From contig JAIDXM010000037.1 in NCBI GenBank assembly GCA_029058745.1, positions 1 to 32,400 on the forward strand: DNA of 32,400 nt, in the 5' to 3' direction. Shown here in pieces: positions 17,738 to 26,641 of this stretch (the first letter of the stretch is position 1; each line of letters opens with the position of its first letter). The notes beneath the pieces were generated by a model. It was not told the DNA's origin. It did no database searches and saw nothing but the letters and a program-made list of their open reading frames with translations. Position numbers and translations under genes: made by a program. Source of the stretch: Muribaculaceae bacterium (GTDB lineage: Bacteria; Bacteroidota; Bacteroidia; Bacteroidales; Muribaculaceae).

Positions 17738-18502
17738 ATGGAAGAGTATGAAAACAAAATTTCTGAGAAACAGGAAGACGATAATATTTATGTGTATTCG
17801 GATGGATATGCCGAGGAGGGGAACGCTGATGAACGGGATTCAGAAGAAGATTCCACAGGAGGTGAAGAATTGGACACCTCCGGTCCAAATTATTCCCAGG
17901 CCGAGAAGACACATACTGTAAGGAGAGATGAAGGCAGACAGAATGGAAGCGACAGGACATTGCCTTTTCTGCTTATGCTTGGAGTGCTTTCAAATCCGAT
18001 TGAGGGATGGAAATCTGTGAGGAGAAGCGGAATCAATCCGGATGAAACACTCAAGGGGTGTTTCTATCCAATGCTTGCATTTTATGCTTTGAGCAGGTTT
18101 TCGGTGTTTTTCTATACTTCTCGTGTTGATTTTGGACAATTATTCATAGATGTCCTTATATCTATAGTGTCGTTTTTCTTCGGGTATTTCTGTATCCTTA
18201 TATTATTGAGGACTTTGATGCCTGCTGGAGTCAAGGATAATATAACTTCAAATTTCGGGAAGGTGTTCATAATCATTTCCTTGTCATCGTTGTGCATGTT
18301 TTTCTCATTTCTTGAGATTATGCCTATGTTATGGGATCTCCTTATATTTCTTCCTTTGTGGACGATTTATGTAGTGTGCAGAGGGGCAAGGTTCTTCAGA
18401 TTTCCGGAACACAAGCAAATATCATGCACCGGGATTTTGTGTTTTGTGATAGTGGGGGTGCCATGTCTGTTGATGTGGGGATTTGAGAAGTATTTTAAAT
18501 AA
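17738..18502 (+). CDS. Yip1-like membrane protein of unknown function
   Basis: The 254-residue protein has a hydrophilic, strongly acidic N-terminal part (about 1-75, rich in Glu, Asp, Ser) and then about five hydrophobic segments (around 110-122, 134-160, 172-190, 192-212 and 230-248). The stretch NPIEGWKSVRRSGINPDETL (about 88-107) before the first membrane segment resembles bacterial Yip1-domain proteins, whose role is not established. The gene lies directly after a clean promoter and 9 bases before smpB, so the two should be co-transcribed. The acidic tail is probably disordered and cytoplasmic. Confidence 0.65.
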   Translation: MEEYENKISEKQEDDNIYVYSDGYAEEGNADERDSEEDSTGGEELDTSGPNYSQAEKTHTVRRDEGRQNGSDRTLPFLLMLGVLSNPIEGWKSVRRSGINPDETLKGCFYPMLAFYALSRFSVFFYTSRVDFGQLFIDVLISIVSFFFGYFCILILLRTLMPAGVKDNITSNFGKVFIIISLSSLCMFFSFLEIMPMLWDLLIFLPLWTIYVVCRGARFFRFPEHKQISCTGILCFVIVGVPCLLMWGFEKYFK

Positions 18503-18511
18503 AAACCAGAT

Positions 18512-18964
18512 ATGAAAGCAAGTCAAGTCAATATAAAGAATCGGAAGGCTACGTTTAATTATGAGATAGGAGACACCTATACCGCAGGCATGGTGCTTAC
18601 GGGAACAGAAATAAAGTCAATTCGTTCGGGCAAGGCGAATCTTAGCGATAGCTATTGTGTGGTTGACCATGGAGAGGTGTGGGTGAAAGGTATGCATGTT
18701 TCAGAGTATTTTTATGGGTCCTATAATAATCATGAGGCGCGAAGAGACAGAAAATTGCTTCTGAACCGTAAGGAAATTTCGAAAATTGAAAAACAGAGTT
18801 CCGATGCAGGGTTCACGATAGTGCCTTTGAGAATCTTCATTAGTGAAAAAGGATTTGCGAAGATGGTCATCGGCATAGGAAAGGGTAAAAAGGAGTACGA
18901 CAAACGTCAGAGTATTAAGGAACGAGAAGATCGTCGCGACATGGATCGGATGTTCAAGAAATGA
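18512..18964 (+). CDS. smpB: SsrA-binding protein SmpB
   Basis: Binds tmRNA and brings it to stalled ribosomes for trans-translation. The 150-residue length is typical. The core starts at [20 protein letters not shown] with the family motif [19 protein letters not shown] (about 31-49); the C-terminal tail is basic and ends with the segment that enters the mRNA channel ([13 protein letters not shown]). No tmRNA gene was noticed nearby. It is the second gene after the Yip1-like protein and is followed after 33 bases by a U32-family gene. Confidence 0.97.
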   Translation: MKASQVNIKNRKATFNYEIGDTYTAGMVLTGTEIKSIRSGKANLSDSYCVVDHGEVWVKGMHVSEYFYGSYNNHEARRDRKLLLNRKEISKIEKQSSDAGFTIVPLRIFISEKGFAKMVIGIGKGKKEYDKRQSIKEREDRRDMDRMFKK

Positions 18965-18997
18965 GTTTATTTATTCGCGTGGATAATAGAGTGTGAT

Positions 18998-20767
18998 ATG
19001 AGACATAATCTTGAACTGTTGTCACCGGCCGCTAACGCGGATATTGCGATTCAAGCAATCATGCATGGAGCCGATGCTGTGTATATCGGGGCATCGAGCC
19101 ATGGAGCACGTAAAAACGCGGCGAATACTCTTGATGAAATTGCGAGAGTTGTTGATTTCGCACATCGGTTCCGTGCCAGAGTCTATGTCACGGTCAATAC
19201 CATTGTATATGACCGTGAGGTTAGGATCGTGGAGAGACTTTGTCGAGACTTGTATCATATAGGGGTCGATGCCCTGATAGTCCAAGATATGGGCCTGTTG
19301 CGGATGAGTCTTCCTCCGATAGCGTTGCATGCCAGCACACAGTGTGACATACGCACGCCGGAAAAAGCGCGATTCCTTCAGGAAGTCGGATTTTCACAGC
19401 TTGTGCTTGCGAGAGAATTGACACTTGGAGAAATCCGATTAATTGCAGAAAGTGTCGATGTCCCTGTGGAATGCTTTGTGCATGGGGCTTTGTGTGTCAG
19501 CTATTCAGGGAAATGCCATGCCAGTTGTGCAACAACCGGCAGGAGTGCCAATCGGGGAGAATGTTCACAGGTTTGCAGGTTGCCTTATACTCTGACAGAT
19601 GATACAGGAAAAATACTGTGCCGTGACCGTTATTTATTATCGTTGAAAGATTTTAATGCAAGTGACAGCATCCCGGATCTTATAGAGTCGGGTGTCAGTT
19701 CGTTCAAGATTGAAGGGCGTCTGAAGGAAATGGATTACGTTAAGAATGTGACTTCTTGGTATGACAATCTGTTGAATGAGTATATAGAGGGACATCGGCA
19801 GTATTGCAGGAGTTCATATGGAGAAGTGTCCAGGTCCTTTGTGCCTAAGCCGGACAAGAGCTTTAATAGAGGTTTCACTGATTATTTTCTTACCAATCGT
19901 AGGCCAACAACGATTGCCTCATTGCTTACCCCTAAGTCAATGGGAGAGAAAATAGAAGGAATCTCAATGATTAATAATGGGGATGGGGTAAGTTATATCA
20001 ACAGTCGAGGAGTGTATTCCGGAGTTAAGGTTAATAAGGTTGATGGAGGGAAGCTCTTGACGAACCGCAAGGTTGATATTCCGAAAGGAGTGCAATTGCA
20101 TCGCACATATGATGCGGAATGGCAGAAGGTTATGGCAAGGCCTTCTGCTGACAGACGAATACGGCTCCATATAGCGGTGGATGAAAAAGGGGTTACGGCA
20201 CAAGACGAACGTGGTGTTATGGTGCGTCTTCCTTTGGCGGTGACTATGGACGTTGCCAGAAAAAGCATGGATTATGAGAGTGAGTTTGCCAAACTTGGCA
20301 ACACTCACTATGTCCTTGAGAGTTATCACAGCACACTTGACCCAATGGTTTTTATTCCTCGGTCGGAAGTGGCCGCATTACGTAGGAATCTTGTGTCACT
20401 TCTTGATTGGAGTAATCTGTCAACCTATCGGGTTGATTGTCGCAGACAAGAGAATCGGGACATCAGGTATCCACTGAGTAATCTTGATTTCAGAGAAAAT
20501 GTATCCAATGCTCTCGCATACAGATTCTATAAGGATCATGGCGTTGACAACATAGAGATGGCGATGGAGACAGATTCTCGTGTAGTCAGAATGGGTACTC
20601 AAGTGATGAATACCCGCCATTGTATATTGAGGGAACTCGGGATGTGTAAAAGAAGAGTGCGCGATACATTCGTGGAGCCATTAAGGATTAGCGATGGCAC
20701 CAACAGGTATAGACTTGGGTTTGATTGTAGGGATTGTGAGATGCGTGTTTACTTCGACACTGAATGA
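18998..20767 (+). CDS. U32-family protein, RlhA-like
   Basis: Long called a collagenase-like peptidase, but characterised members (RlhA, TrhP, UbiU/V) are Fe-S proteins that help hydroxylate RNA or ubiquinone precursors. The 589-residue protein has the family's N-terminal barrel (LELLSPAANADIAIQAIMHG) and the signature HGALCVSYSGKC...NRGECSQVCRLPY (about 163-197), with cysteines at 166, 173, 177, 189 and 193 that could bind a cluster. SSFKIEGRLKEMDYV follows near 234-248. A long C-terminal part favours RlhA (23S rRNA 5-hydroxycytidine formation) over the shorter TrhP, but this is inference. Its position after smpB suits a ribosome-related role. Confidence 0.85.
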   Translation: MRHNLELLSPAANADIAIQAIMHGADAVYIGASSHGARKNAANTLDEIARVVDFAHRFRARVYVTVNTIVYDREVRIVERLCRDLYHIGVDALIVQDMGLLRMSLPPIALHASTQCDIRTPEKARFLQEVGFSQLVLARELTLGEIRLIAESVDVPVECFVHGALCVSYSGKCHASCATTGRSANRGECSQVCRLPYTLTDDTGKILCRDRYLLSLKDFNASDSIPDLIESGVSSFKIEGRLKEMDYVKNVTSWYDNLLNEYIEGHRQYCRSSYGEVSRSFVPKPDKSFNRGFTDYFLTNRRPTTIASLLTPKSMGEKIEGISMINNGDGVSYINSRGVYSGVKVNKVDGGKLLTNRKVDIPKGVQLHRTYDAEWQKVMARPSADRRIRLHIAVDEKGVTAQDERGVMVRLPLAVTMDVARKSMDYESEFAKLGNTHYVLESYHSTLDPMVFIPRSEVAALRRNLVSLLDWSNLSTYRVDCRRQENRDIRYPLSNLDFRENVSNALAYRFYKDHGVDNIEMAMETDSRVVRMGTQVMNTRHCILRELGMCKRRVRDTFVEPLRISDGTNRYRLGFDCRDCEMRVYFDTE

Positions 20768-20876
20768 ACAGGCTCATATGGGATAATCGCATTCAATGTG
20801 TATGATTTCGTTACGGATTTGTATTATTCGGAGCATATATGAGATGAATGAGAGCTGATATATTACGTTTGAGTTC

Positions 20877-20905
20877 TTTGATATGGCTTGAGGATGTTAA
20901 TTTTG
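20877..20905 (+). promoter_or_regulatory. Promoter of the alpha-galactosidase gene
   Basis: TTTG (20877-20880) and TAATTTTG (20898-20905) are spaced slightly short (21 start to start). The leader of about 75 bases contains a perfect hairpin, CGGCAT-ATGTG-ATGCCG, at 20923-20939. Confidence 0.55.
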
Positions 20906-20987
20906 CGATGTGATGATAATAACGGCATATGTGATGCCGCAAGTCACATGGTAAAGAGTTAAACAAGTAATAATACAAATTCGAACG

Positions 20988-23201
20988 ATGAAGCGAGTGA
21001 GATTTTGCCGGATATTCCGGTGTCTTTTTCTATCTGCCGGAATGCTGTATTCCTATACGGCTTTGTCGGCCAACCGTACATATGTGTTAAGTTCAGATAA
21101 TACATCTTTGGCTATTACTACCAATGATGGTGGTCAGGCGTATTATCAGTATTTCGGTCCGAAAATTCAGGATAGCGACATATCCGGATTTTTTGGAGTA
21201 GGCTCAAATTTCACAGGACATACACTCCCGCAGTTCGGGGTGAATTCATATGGAGAGAAAATGCTTGCTGTAGTCATGCCGGACGGTACCATGAGTGTGG
21301 ATTTGGCTATGGAAAGCGTAGATAGGAGTGACGACGAAAGGGGAGAGCTTCTGGTAATGCAGTTCCGCGACAAGGTATATCCGCTTATTGTGAGGCAATA
21401 TGTGCGGAAATATAGGGATTGTGATGTATTCTCCACATGGGTAGAGATAACCAATGAAGGCAAGAAAGGTAATATCAGGCTTTTAAATTTCTCAAGCGGT
21501 TGTTTCCCGGTTACACGTGGAGATAATTGGCTTACCCAGTTTCACGGCTCTTGGGGATGTGAGACAGGTATGACCGAGGAGCGGTTGCCGGACGGACAGA
21601 CAGTTATAGCCGATAAGGCTGGACTTAGAAATGCATTCGGCACAAATCCCGGATTCATGATTTCGCTTGATGGCCGACCGGCGGAGAATAAAGGGGAGAT
21701 GCTTGGTTTCAATTTGTTATGGAGTGGCAATTATAAGACAAAGATACTTGCGGGACGTGGAGGAATAGATGTCATGGCAGGTATCAATGAAGACACTTCT
21801 GCGTTTACTCTTGCCCCCGGAGAATGTCTTAAGACTCCGGAGTTTGCAATGGTTTATTCAAATGAAGGGAAAGGAGGGGTCAGCAGGGCTTTCCATAGAT
21901 GGGCACGCAAATATGGCATGGCTCATGGCGATAGACTTCACGATGTGTTGCTAAACAGTTGGGAGGGGGTATATTTTGATGTCAATCAAGAGGTGATGGA
22001 TCAAATGATGGGTGATATTGCATCACTGGGAGGAGAGCTGTTCGTAATGGATGACGGATGGTTTGGCGATAAATATCCGAGAAATGACGGAAGTGCCGGA
22101 CTTGGAGACTGGATGGTGAATGACAAAAAGCTCCCTCAAGGTATCAGGGGTTTGACAGAGGCCGCGAAAAGGCATGGAATCAAGTTCGGGATATGGATAG
22201 AGCCGGAGATGGCAAATACCAAGAGTGAACTGTTCGAGAAGCACCCAGACTGGGTGTTGAGCCAAAAGAACCGTCCGCTGACATGCGGACGTGGGGGGAC
22301 TCAGGTGGTATTGGATCTTTGCAATCCCAAGGTACAGGATTATGTATTCGATATCACGGATAATCTCATGAAAGATAATCCGGAGATAGCGTATATAAAG
22401 TGGGATTGCAACAGCGACATCATGAATTATAACTCCCATTATCTTCCCGCCGACCGTCAGAGTGAGATATATATTCGATATCATGATGGTCTTCATAAGG
22501 TTTTGGACAGGTTGCGCTCAAAGTATCCAGAACTTGTGATACAACTTTGTGCAAGTGGAGGAGGGCGTGCAGACTATGGCCTTCTGCCTTGGTTTGATGA
22601 GTTTTGGACCAGCGACAACACTGACGCGTTGCAAAGAATATATATTCAGTGGGGCGATAGTCATTTTTATCCTGCCATAGCACAGGCATCTCATGTGAGC
22701 GCGAGTCCAAATCATCAGACAGGAAGGGTGGTGCCAATCAAATACCGTTTCGATGTGGCGATGAGTGGTCGTCTGGGGATGGAAATCCAGCCAAAGAATA
22801 TGACGGAAAGTGAGAAAGATTTTGCGAAAAAGGCAATAGCCGCGTATAAGGAAGTGAGACCTATAGTGCAGTTCGGGAACCAGTATCGTCTGGTGTCTCC
22901 ATATGATAAGGGTGCAGTGGCATCGCTTATGTATGTCGATGAATCAAAGAATAACGCAGTGTTTTTCGCTTATAGAATTGAATATCTAAATGGACAGAAC
23001 GTACCGAACATTCGTCTTGATGGTGTTGATCCTGACAAGAACTATCGTATTCATGACCTCACTCCTGCCGACCCTTCCCGTCCGAGTAATCTTGACGGCA
23101 AGGTTGTAAGCGGTAGGATTCTCAAGAATGCGGGAATTAATATAGGGCGTTCCCTAAACCGTCCATTCACAAGTCTTGTATTGTCGTTGACTGCTGAATG
23201 A
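20988..23201 (+). CDS. Secreted GH36 alpha-galactosidase
   Basis: Removes terminal alpha-linked galactose from oligosaccharides such as raffinose or from galactomannan or host glycans. The 737-residue protein has an N-terminal export signal (hydrophobic core about 10-26, likely cut after LSA). A beta-sandwich domain is followed by the catalytic barrel. FVMDDGWFG (about 352-360), GIWIEPEMAN (about 401-410) and KWDCNSD, with the nucleophile Asp473, are followed by WTSDNTDALQR with the probable acid/base Asp543, and a C-terminal beta domain. The large loop VVLDLCNPKVQDYV fits the bacterial GH36 subgroup. It stands alone with its own promoter; no SusC/SusD pair is adjacent, so it is not in a typical polysaccharide locus. 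Confidence 0.93.
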   Translation: MKRVRFCRIFRCLFLSAGMLYSYTALSANRTYVLSSDNTSLAITTNDGGQAYYQYFGPKIQDSDISGFFGVGSNFTGHTLPQFGVNSYGEKMLAVVMPDGTMSVDLAMESVDRSDDERGELLVMQFRDKVYPLIVRQYVRKYRDCDVFSTWVEITNEGKKGNIRLLNFSSGCFPVTRGDNWLTQFHGSWGCETGMTEERLPDGQTVIADKAGLRNAFGTNPGFMISLDGRPAENKGEMLGFNLLWSGNYKTKILAGRGGIDVMAGINEDTSAFTLAPGECLKTPEFAMVYSNEGKGGVSRAFHRWARKYGMAHGDRLHDVLLNSWEGVYFDVNQEVMDQMMGDIASLGGELFVMDDGWFGDKYPRNDGSAGLGDWMVNDKKLPQGIRGLTEAAKRHGIKFGIWIEPEMANTKSELFEKHPDWVLSQKNRPLTCGRGGTQVVLDLCNPKVQDYVFDITDNLMKDNPEIAYIKWDCNSDIMNYNSHYLPADRQSEIYIRYHDGLHKVLDRLRSKYPELVIQLCASGGGRADYGLLPWFDEFWTSDNTDALQRIYIQWGDSHFYPAIAQASHVSASPNHQTGRVVPIKYRFDVAMSGRLGMEIQPKNMTESEKDFAKKAIAAYKEVRPIVQFGNQYRLVSPYDKGAVASLMYVDESKNNAVFFAYRIEYLNGQNVPNIRLDGVDPDKNYRIHDLTPADPSRPSNLDGKVVSGRILKNAGINIGRSLNRPFTSLVLSLTAE

Positions 23202-23205
23202 CTTC

Positions 23206-23269
23206 AAAATGACCAATCAATGCCCCCGGTCGGCAATATTGCCGACCGGGGGCATTGATTGGTCATTTT
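23206..23269. terminator. Perfect 64-bp palindrome between convergent genes
   Basis: Two 32-base arms (23206-23237 and 23238-23269) are exact reverse complements without a spacer. The centre is AATATT, the arms contain GCCCCCGGTCGGC, and the ends are A-run/T-run. It starts 5 bases after the alpha-galactosidase stop and contains the stop codon of the minus-strand lipoprotein gene (23263-23265). The T-run on either strand makes it a two-way terminator, although the stem is far longer than needed. Confidence 0.85.
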
Positions 23270-23664
23270 TTAGAGACCACAATTGTGGAGTCTTTATCTA
23301 AGGAGTCGTTGGAACACAGAGCTTTTTCCTTATCTTTCCTCGTTTTTACGAGTCTGTCGAGCATGTGGATGATAGAATCATTTTCATCATGAGTCATTTG
23401 CAAATCCGTGTTTGCAGGGAACTGGAAGTTCACTTTTGCGATTTTTTCATCAAAATCCTTCACCATACGGTTGAATGACGCCGAATCCGATGCGTTAGCG
23501 ATACTGTCAGTGTAGAGTTCAATAAGCTTGACACTTTTGGCGAAAAGCTGATCAGCAACGGTGTGGTCAATCCTTTTATCGTTGTTTCTACATGACGTAA
23601 ATAAACTCGTGCAGATACATAATCCAATCAGACAAGACTGTTTGGATGGTGGAAAAAATTTCAT
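23263..23664 (-). CDS. Small lipoprotein of unknown function
   Basis: The 133-residue protein has a lipoprotein signal: basic start, hydrophobic stretch and lipobox LFTSC, with Cys25 the likely lipidated residue. The remainder is hydrophilic, probably helical and rich in Asp, Lys and Ser, with no family I recognise. Its start codon overlaps the uvrA stop (ATGA), so it is translated after uvrA from one message. It is probably anchored to the periplasmic face of a membrane. Its pairing with uvrA may be incidental. Confidence 0.75.
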   Translation of the reverse strand: MKFFPPSKQSCLIGLCICTSLFTSCRNNDKRIDHTVADQLFAKSVKLIELYTDSIANASDSASFNRMVKDFDEKIAKVNFQFPANTDLQMTHDENDSIIHMLDRLVKTRKDKEKALCSNDSLDKDSTIVVSKK

Positions 23665-26462
23665 GTTAAGAACAATTTTGATTTAAGGAATCTGGCGGTA
23701 TATGAATCTTCGGATGCTATTATATCTTCAGGAGTCCCTTGCGCGACAATCATTCCTCCCTTTTCGCCACCCTCCGGACCTATGTCGATAATCCAGTCTG
23801 CGCTTTTTATCATATCCATATTGTGTTCTATAATCAGGACAGTGTGTCCTTTCGCAATCAGAGAGTTCAGCGATTTCAACAGAGTGGCTATATCATGGAA
23901 ATGGAGTCCGGTGGTGGGTTCATCAAAAATGAAGAGAGTGTGGTCAATATTCTCCTGAGAAATAAAGTATGCAAGTTTTACCCTTTGGTTCTCACCGCCA
24001 GATAGAGTTGAAGAGCTTTGTCCCAATCTGATGTAGCCAAGACCGACATCACTAAGAGGCTTTAGCTTTTTAATAATCTTCAATTCTGTAGTGCCTGGCG
24101 TTTCATTCAGAAAATCAATTGCCTGGTTGATTGTCATATCAAGGAAATCAAAAATGTTCTTTCCCCGATATTCTACATCAAGCACCTCTTGTTTGTAACG
24201 TTTCCCATGACAGACATCGCATTGCACTTGAATGTCGGCCATGAATTGCATAGGTATGGTCAATGTTCCCTCTCCTTTACACTCCTCGCAACGTCCTCCT
24301 TCAGAATTGAAGGAGAAATAGGATGGAGTGAATCCCATTTGTTTTGATAGCTGTTGGTCTGCGAATAGTTTGCGGATTTCGTCAAAAGCTTTCAGATAAG
24401 TGGCCGGGTTGGAGCGGGAGGATGTTCCTATGGGATTTTGGTCAACAAATTCCACAGCTTTAATCTCCTCTATATTGCCTGAAATCTTCTTGTGTTGTCC
24501 TGGAGCATCTGAGGCCATTCCCAAGTGGCGTGATAAGGCTTTATATAGAATTTCCCTCACAAGTGTTGACTTTCCAGAACCGCTTACGCCTGTCACCACA
24601 GTCATAATCCCAAGAGGGAATTTGACGTTGATGTCTTTAAGATTATTTTCCTGAGCCCCGATTATCTCGATATATTTCTTCCATGGACGGCGTAATGGAG
24701 AATAATCAATTTTTCGGATGCCGCGAAGGTAATCAATTGTGTAAGATTCTGTCGGCTGGTTTGAATTTAATGCCTGAGCCAGGTTACCTTGATAGACTAT
24801 GTTGCCTCCAAGCCTTCCTGCATCTTTGCCGATATCCACAATATAGTCGGCGGCGAGCATTATTTCCTCATCGTGCTCAACTACAATGACTGTGTTTCCG
24901 ATCTCCTGTAGGTGTCTCAGAACGGAAATCAGTCGTTGGGTGTCTCGGGAATGCAGACCGATACTTGGCTCGTCAAGGACATACATTGAGCCGACAAGAG
25001 AGGAGCCGAGTGAGGTCGCAAGATTTATCCGTTGGCTTTCACCTCCGGAAAGGGTTGAGGAAAGCCGGTCGAGTGTAAGATAGCCAAGTCCGACTTCATC
25101 AAGGAATTCAAGACGGTTGTTAATTTCTGTCAGTAGCCTTTTTGCGATAGCCTTATCTGTATCAGACAATGAGATATTGTGGAACAGTTTTCTAAGGTCG
25201 TTTATTGGCATACGAACAAGATCTGCAATAGTGTGTCCGTCAATCTTGACATATTGACTGTCTTTCCGGAGTCTTGCTCCACCACATTCAGGGCATGTGG
25301 TCTTACCGCGATAGCGGGCTTTCATAACCCTGTATTGTATTTTATATTGATTTTCATCGACCCAACGGAAAAAACCGTCGATTCCTTCCCATCCGGAGTT
25401 GCCTTTCCAAAGAAAATCTTTCTGAGCTTTTGTGAGATCGCAGTATGGGGTGTGTATAGGGAAGCTGAAGCGTGGGGCAATGTGGATGAGATGGCGTTTC
25501 CATTCACTCATTTTCTCGCCTCTCCAGCATTGCACGGCATCCTGATACACAGACAGCGATTTGTCAGGGATAACAAGGTCTTCACTTATTCCCATTATTT
25601 TACCAAATCCTTCACATGCCGGACAGGCACCGTATGGATTGTTGAAATTGAACATAAGGTCAGACGGTTCCCGAAACTCGATTCCGTCGGCTGTGAATCT
25701 ACGGGAGAAGTGATGTTCACGTATTCCGTCGCTACCCCATATCTTTATTATGCATTGGTCGTGTCCTTCATAATATGCGGTTTCTATCGAGTCCGTAACA
25801 CGGGATATCTCGTCGGGGTCAGAGGATACGGCAAGACGGTCAATCAGGAGCCTATATCCATCGTTTGCGATTTCTTTATCTGAAAGCAGAAGCTCGGAAA
25901 TCTCAATAAAATTGCCATTTTTCTCAATTCTTGAATAGCCCTCTTTGCTGTATATCTCAAGTTGTTGAAGGAAAGTCCGGCCTTCGGGAATCCTTATGTC
26001 AACCAATATCGCCATACGGGTTTTTTCTTCATATGAGAGGACTGTATTGACGATGTCTTCGATAGTATGTTTTCGTACTTCAAGTCCGCTGACAGGAGAG
26101 AATGTGTGACCGATTCTTGCAAAAAGCATCCGTAGATAATCATATATTTCAGTGGATGTCCCCACGGTACTTCTTGGGTTTCTGGTGTTGACTTTCTGTT
26201 CGATTGCAATCGCGGGAGGCAATCCCTTTATGAAGTCGCATTCTGGTTTCGACATTCGCCCAAGGAATTGTCTTGCATAGGCAGAAAGGCTTTCAACATA
26301 ACGTCGTTGTCCTTCTGCATAAAGTGTGTCGAAAGCGAGAGACGATTTCCCGGAACCGCTCACACCTGTCATAACAATAAGCTTATTGAGGGGGAGGGAT
26401 AGGTTTACGTTGTTGAGATTGTTGGCTCTCGCACCTTTGATATCGATTGTCTTTCCGCTCAT
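23661..26462 (-). CDS. uvrA: Excinuclease ABC subunit UvrA
   Basis: Damage-recognition ATPase of nucleotide-excision repair, working with UvrB and UvrC found elsewhere. The 933 residues match the usual 930-950. It has two ABC modules: the first Walker A GVSGSGKSSLAF (about 33-44) and signature LSGGESQRI; the second Walker A GVSGSGKSTLVRE and signature LSGGENQRVKLA, with Walker B LFIFDEPTTGLH. Zinc-finger pairs include CPACEGFG, CPECGG and the module CEECKGEG...CDVCHGKR. It is preceded by a 178-base gap and followed by the overlapping lipoprotein gene. Some Bacteroidales carry a second uvrA; this full-length copy looks like the housekeeping one. Confidence 0.98.
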   Translation of the reverse strand: MSGKTIDIKGARANNLNNVNLSLPLNKLIVMTGVSGSGKSSLAFDTLYAEGQRRYVESLSAYARQFLGRMSKPECDFIKGLPPAIAIEQKVNTRNPRSTVGTSTEIYDYLRMLFARIGHTFSPVSGLEVRKHTIEDIVNTVLSYEEKTRMAILVDIRIPEGRTFLQQLEIYSKEGYSRIEKNGNFIEISELLLSDKEIANDGYRLLIDRLAVSSDPDEISRVTDSIETAYYEGHDQCIIKIWGSDGIREHHFSRRFTADGIEFREPSDLMFNFNNPYGACPACEGFGKIMGISEDLVIPDKSLSVYQDAVQCWRGEKMSEWKRHLIHIAPRFSFPIHTPYCDLTKAQKDFLWKGNSGWEGIDGFFRWVDENQYKIQYRVMKARYRGKTTCPECGGARLRKDSQYVKIDGHTIADLVRMPINDLRKLFHNISLSDTDKAIAKRLLTEINNRLEFLDEVGLGYLTLDRLSSTLSGGESQRINLATSLGSSLVGSMYVLDEPSIGLHSRDTQRLISVLRHLQEIGNTVIVVEHDEEIMLAADYIVDIGKDAGRLGGNIVYQGNLAQALNSNQPTESYTIDYLRGIRKIDYSPLRRPWKKYIEIIGAQENNLKDINVKFPLGIMTVVTGVSGSGKSTLVREILYKALSRHLGMASDAPGQHKKISGNIEEIKAVEFVDQNPIGTSSRSNPATYLKAFDEIRKLFADQQLSKQMGFTPSYFSFNSEGGRCEECKGEGTLTIPMQFMADIQVQCDVCHGKRYKQEVLDVEYRGKNIFDFLDMTINQAIDFLNETPGTTELKIIKKLKPLSDVGLGYIRLGQSSSTLSGGENQRVKLAYFISQENIDHTLFIFDEPTTGLHFHDIATLLKSLNSLIAKGHTVLIIEHNMDMIKSADWIIDIGPEGGEKGGMIVAQGTPEDIIASEDSYTARFLKSKLFLT

Positions 26463-26596
26463 ATAATTATATAATCTGCTGCCGGAAATCGTCGTGAATT
26501 GAGCGATATGATTCCAAGCGTAAGGAGTGTTTGTTGATTAAAGAACGTTGTTATAGCGGGATTTGTTATATAGCGTGTATTTGCCGAATATAATGT

Positions 26597-26641
26597 GACA
26601 GACAATCCCGCCTCTAATTACCGAGAGCGGGATTGTCTGTC
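26597..26641 (-). terminator. Candidate terminator after the His-rich protein gene
   Basis: GACAGACAATCCCGC (26597-26611) pairs perfectly with GCGGGATTGTCTGTC (26627-26641); a further CTCT/AGAG pairing is possible with one bulged base. It begins at the last base of the minus-strand stop codon. No clear T-run follows on the minus strand, so it may act more as a 3'-end protector than a classic terminator. Confidence 0.65.

Noticed and set aside
20988..23201. Polysaccharide utilisation locus around the alpha-galactosidase
   Set aside because: No SusC/SusD pair, regulator or further glycosidase is adjacent, so the enzyme is best treated as a lone gene.
25179..25883. A 234-codon plus-strand open frame opposite uvrA
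   Set aside because: It lies wholly antisense to conserved uvrA coding sequence, has no recognisable domain or promoter, and such frames arise from codon bias.
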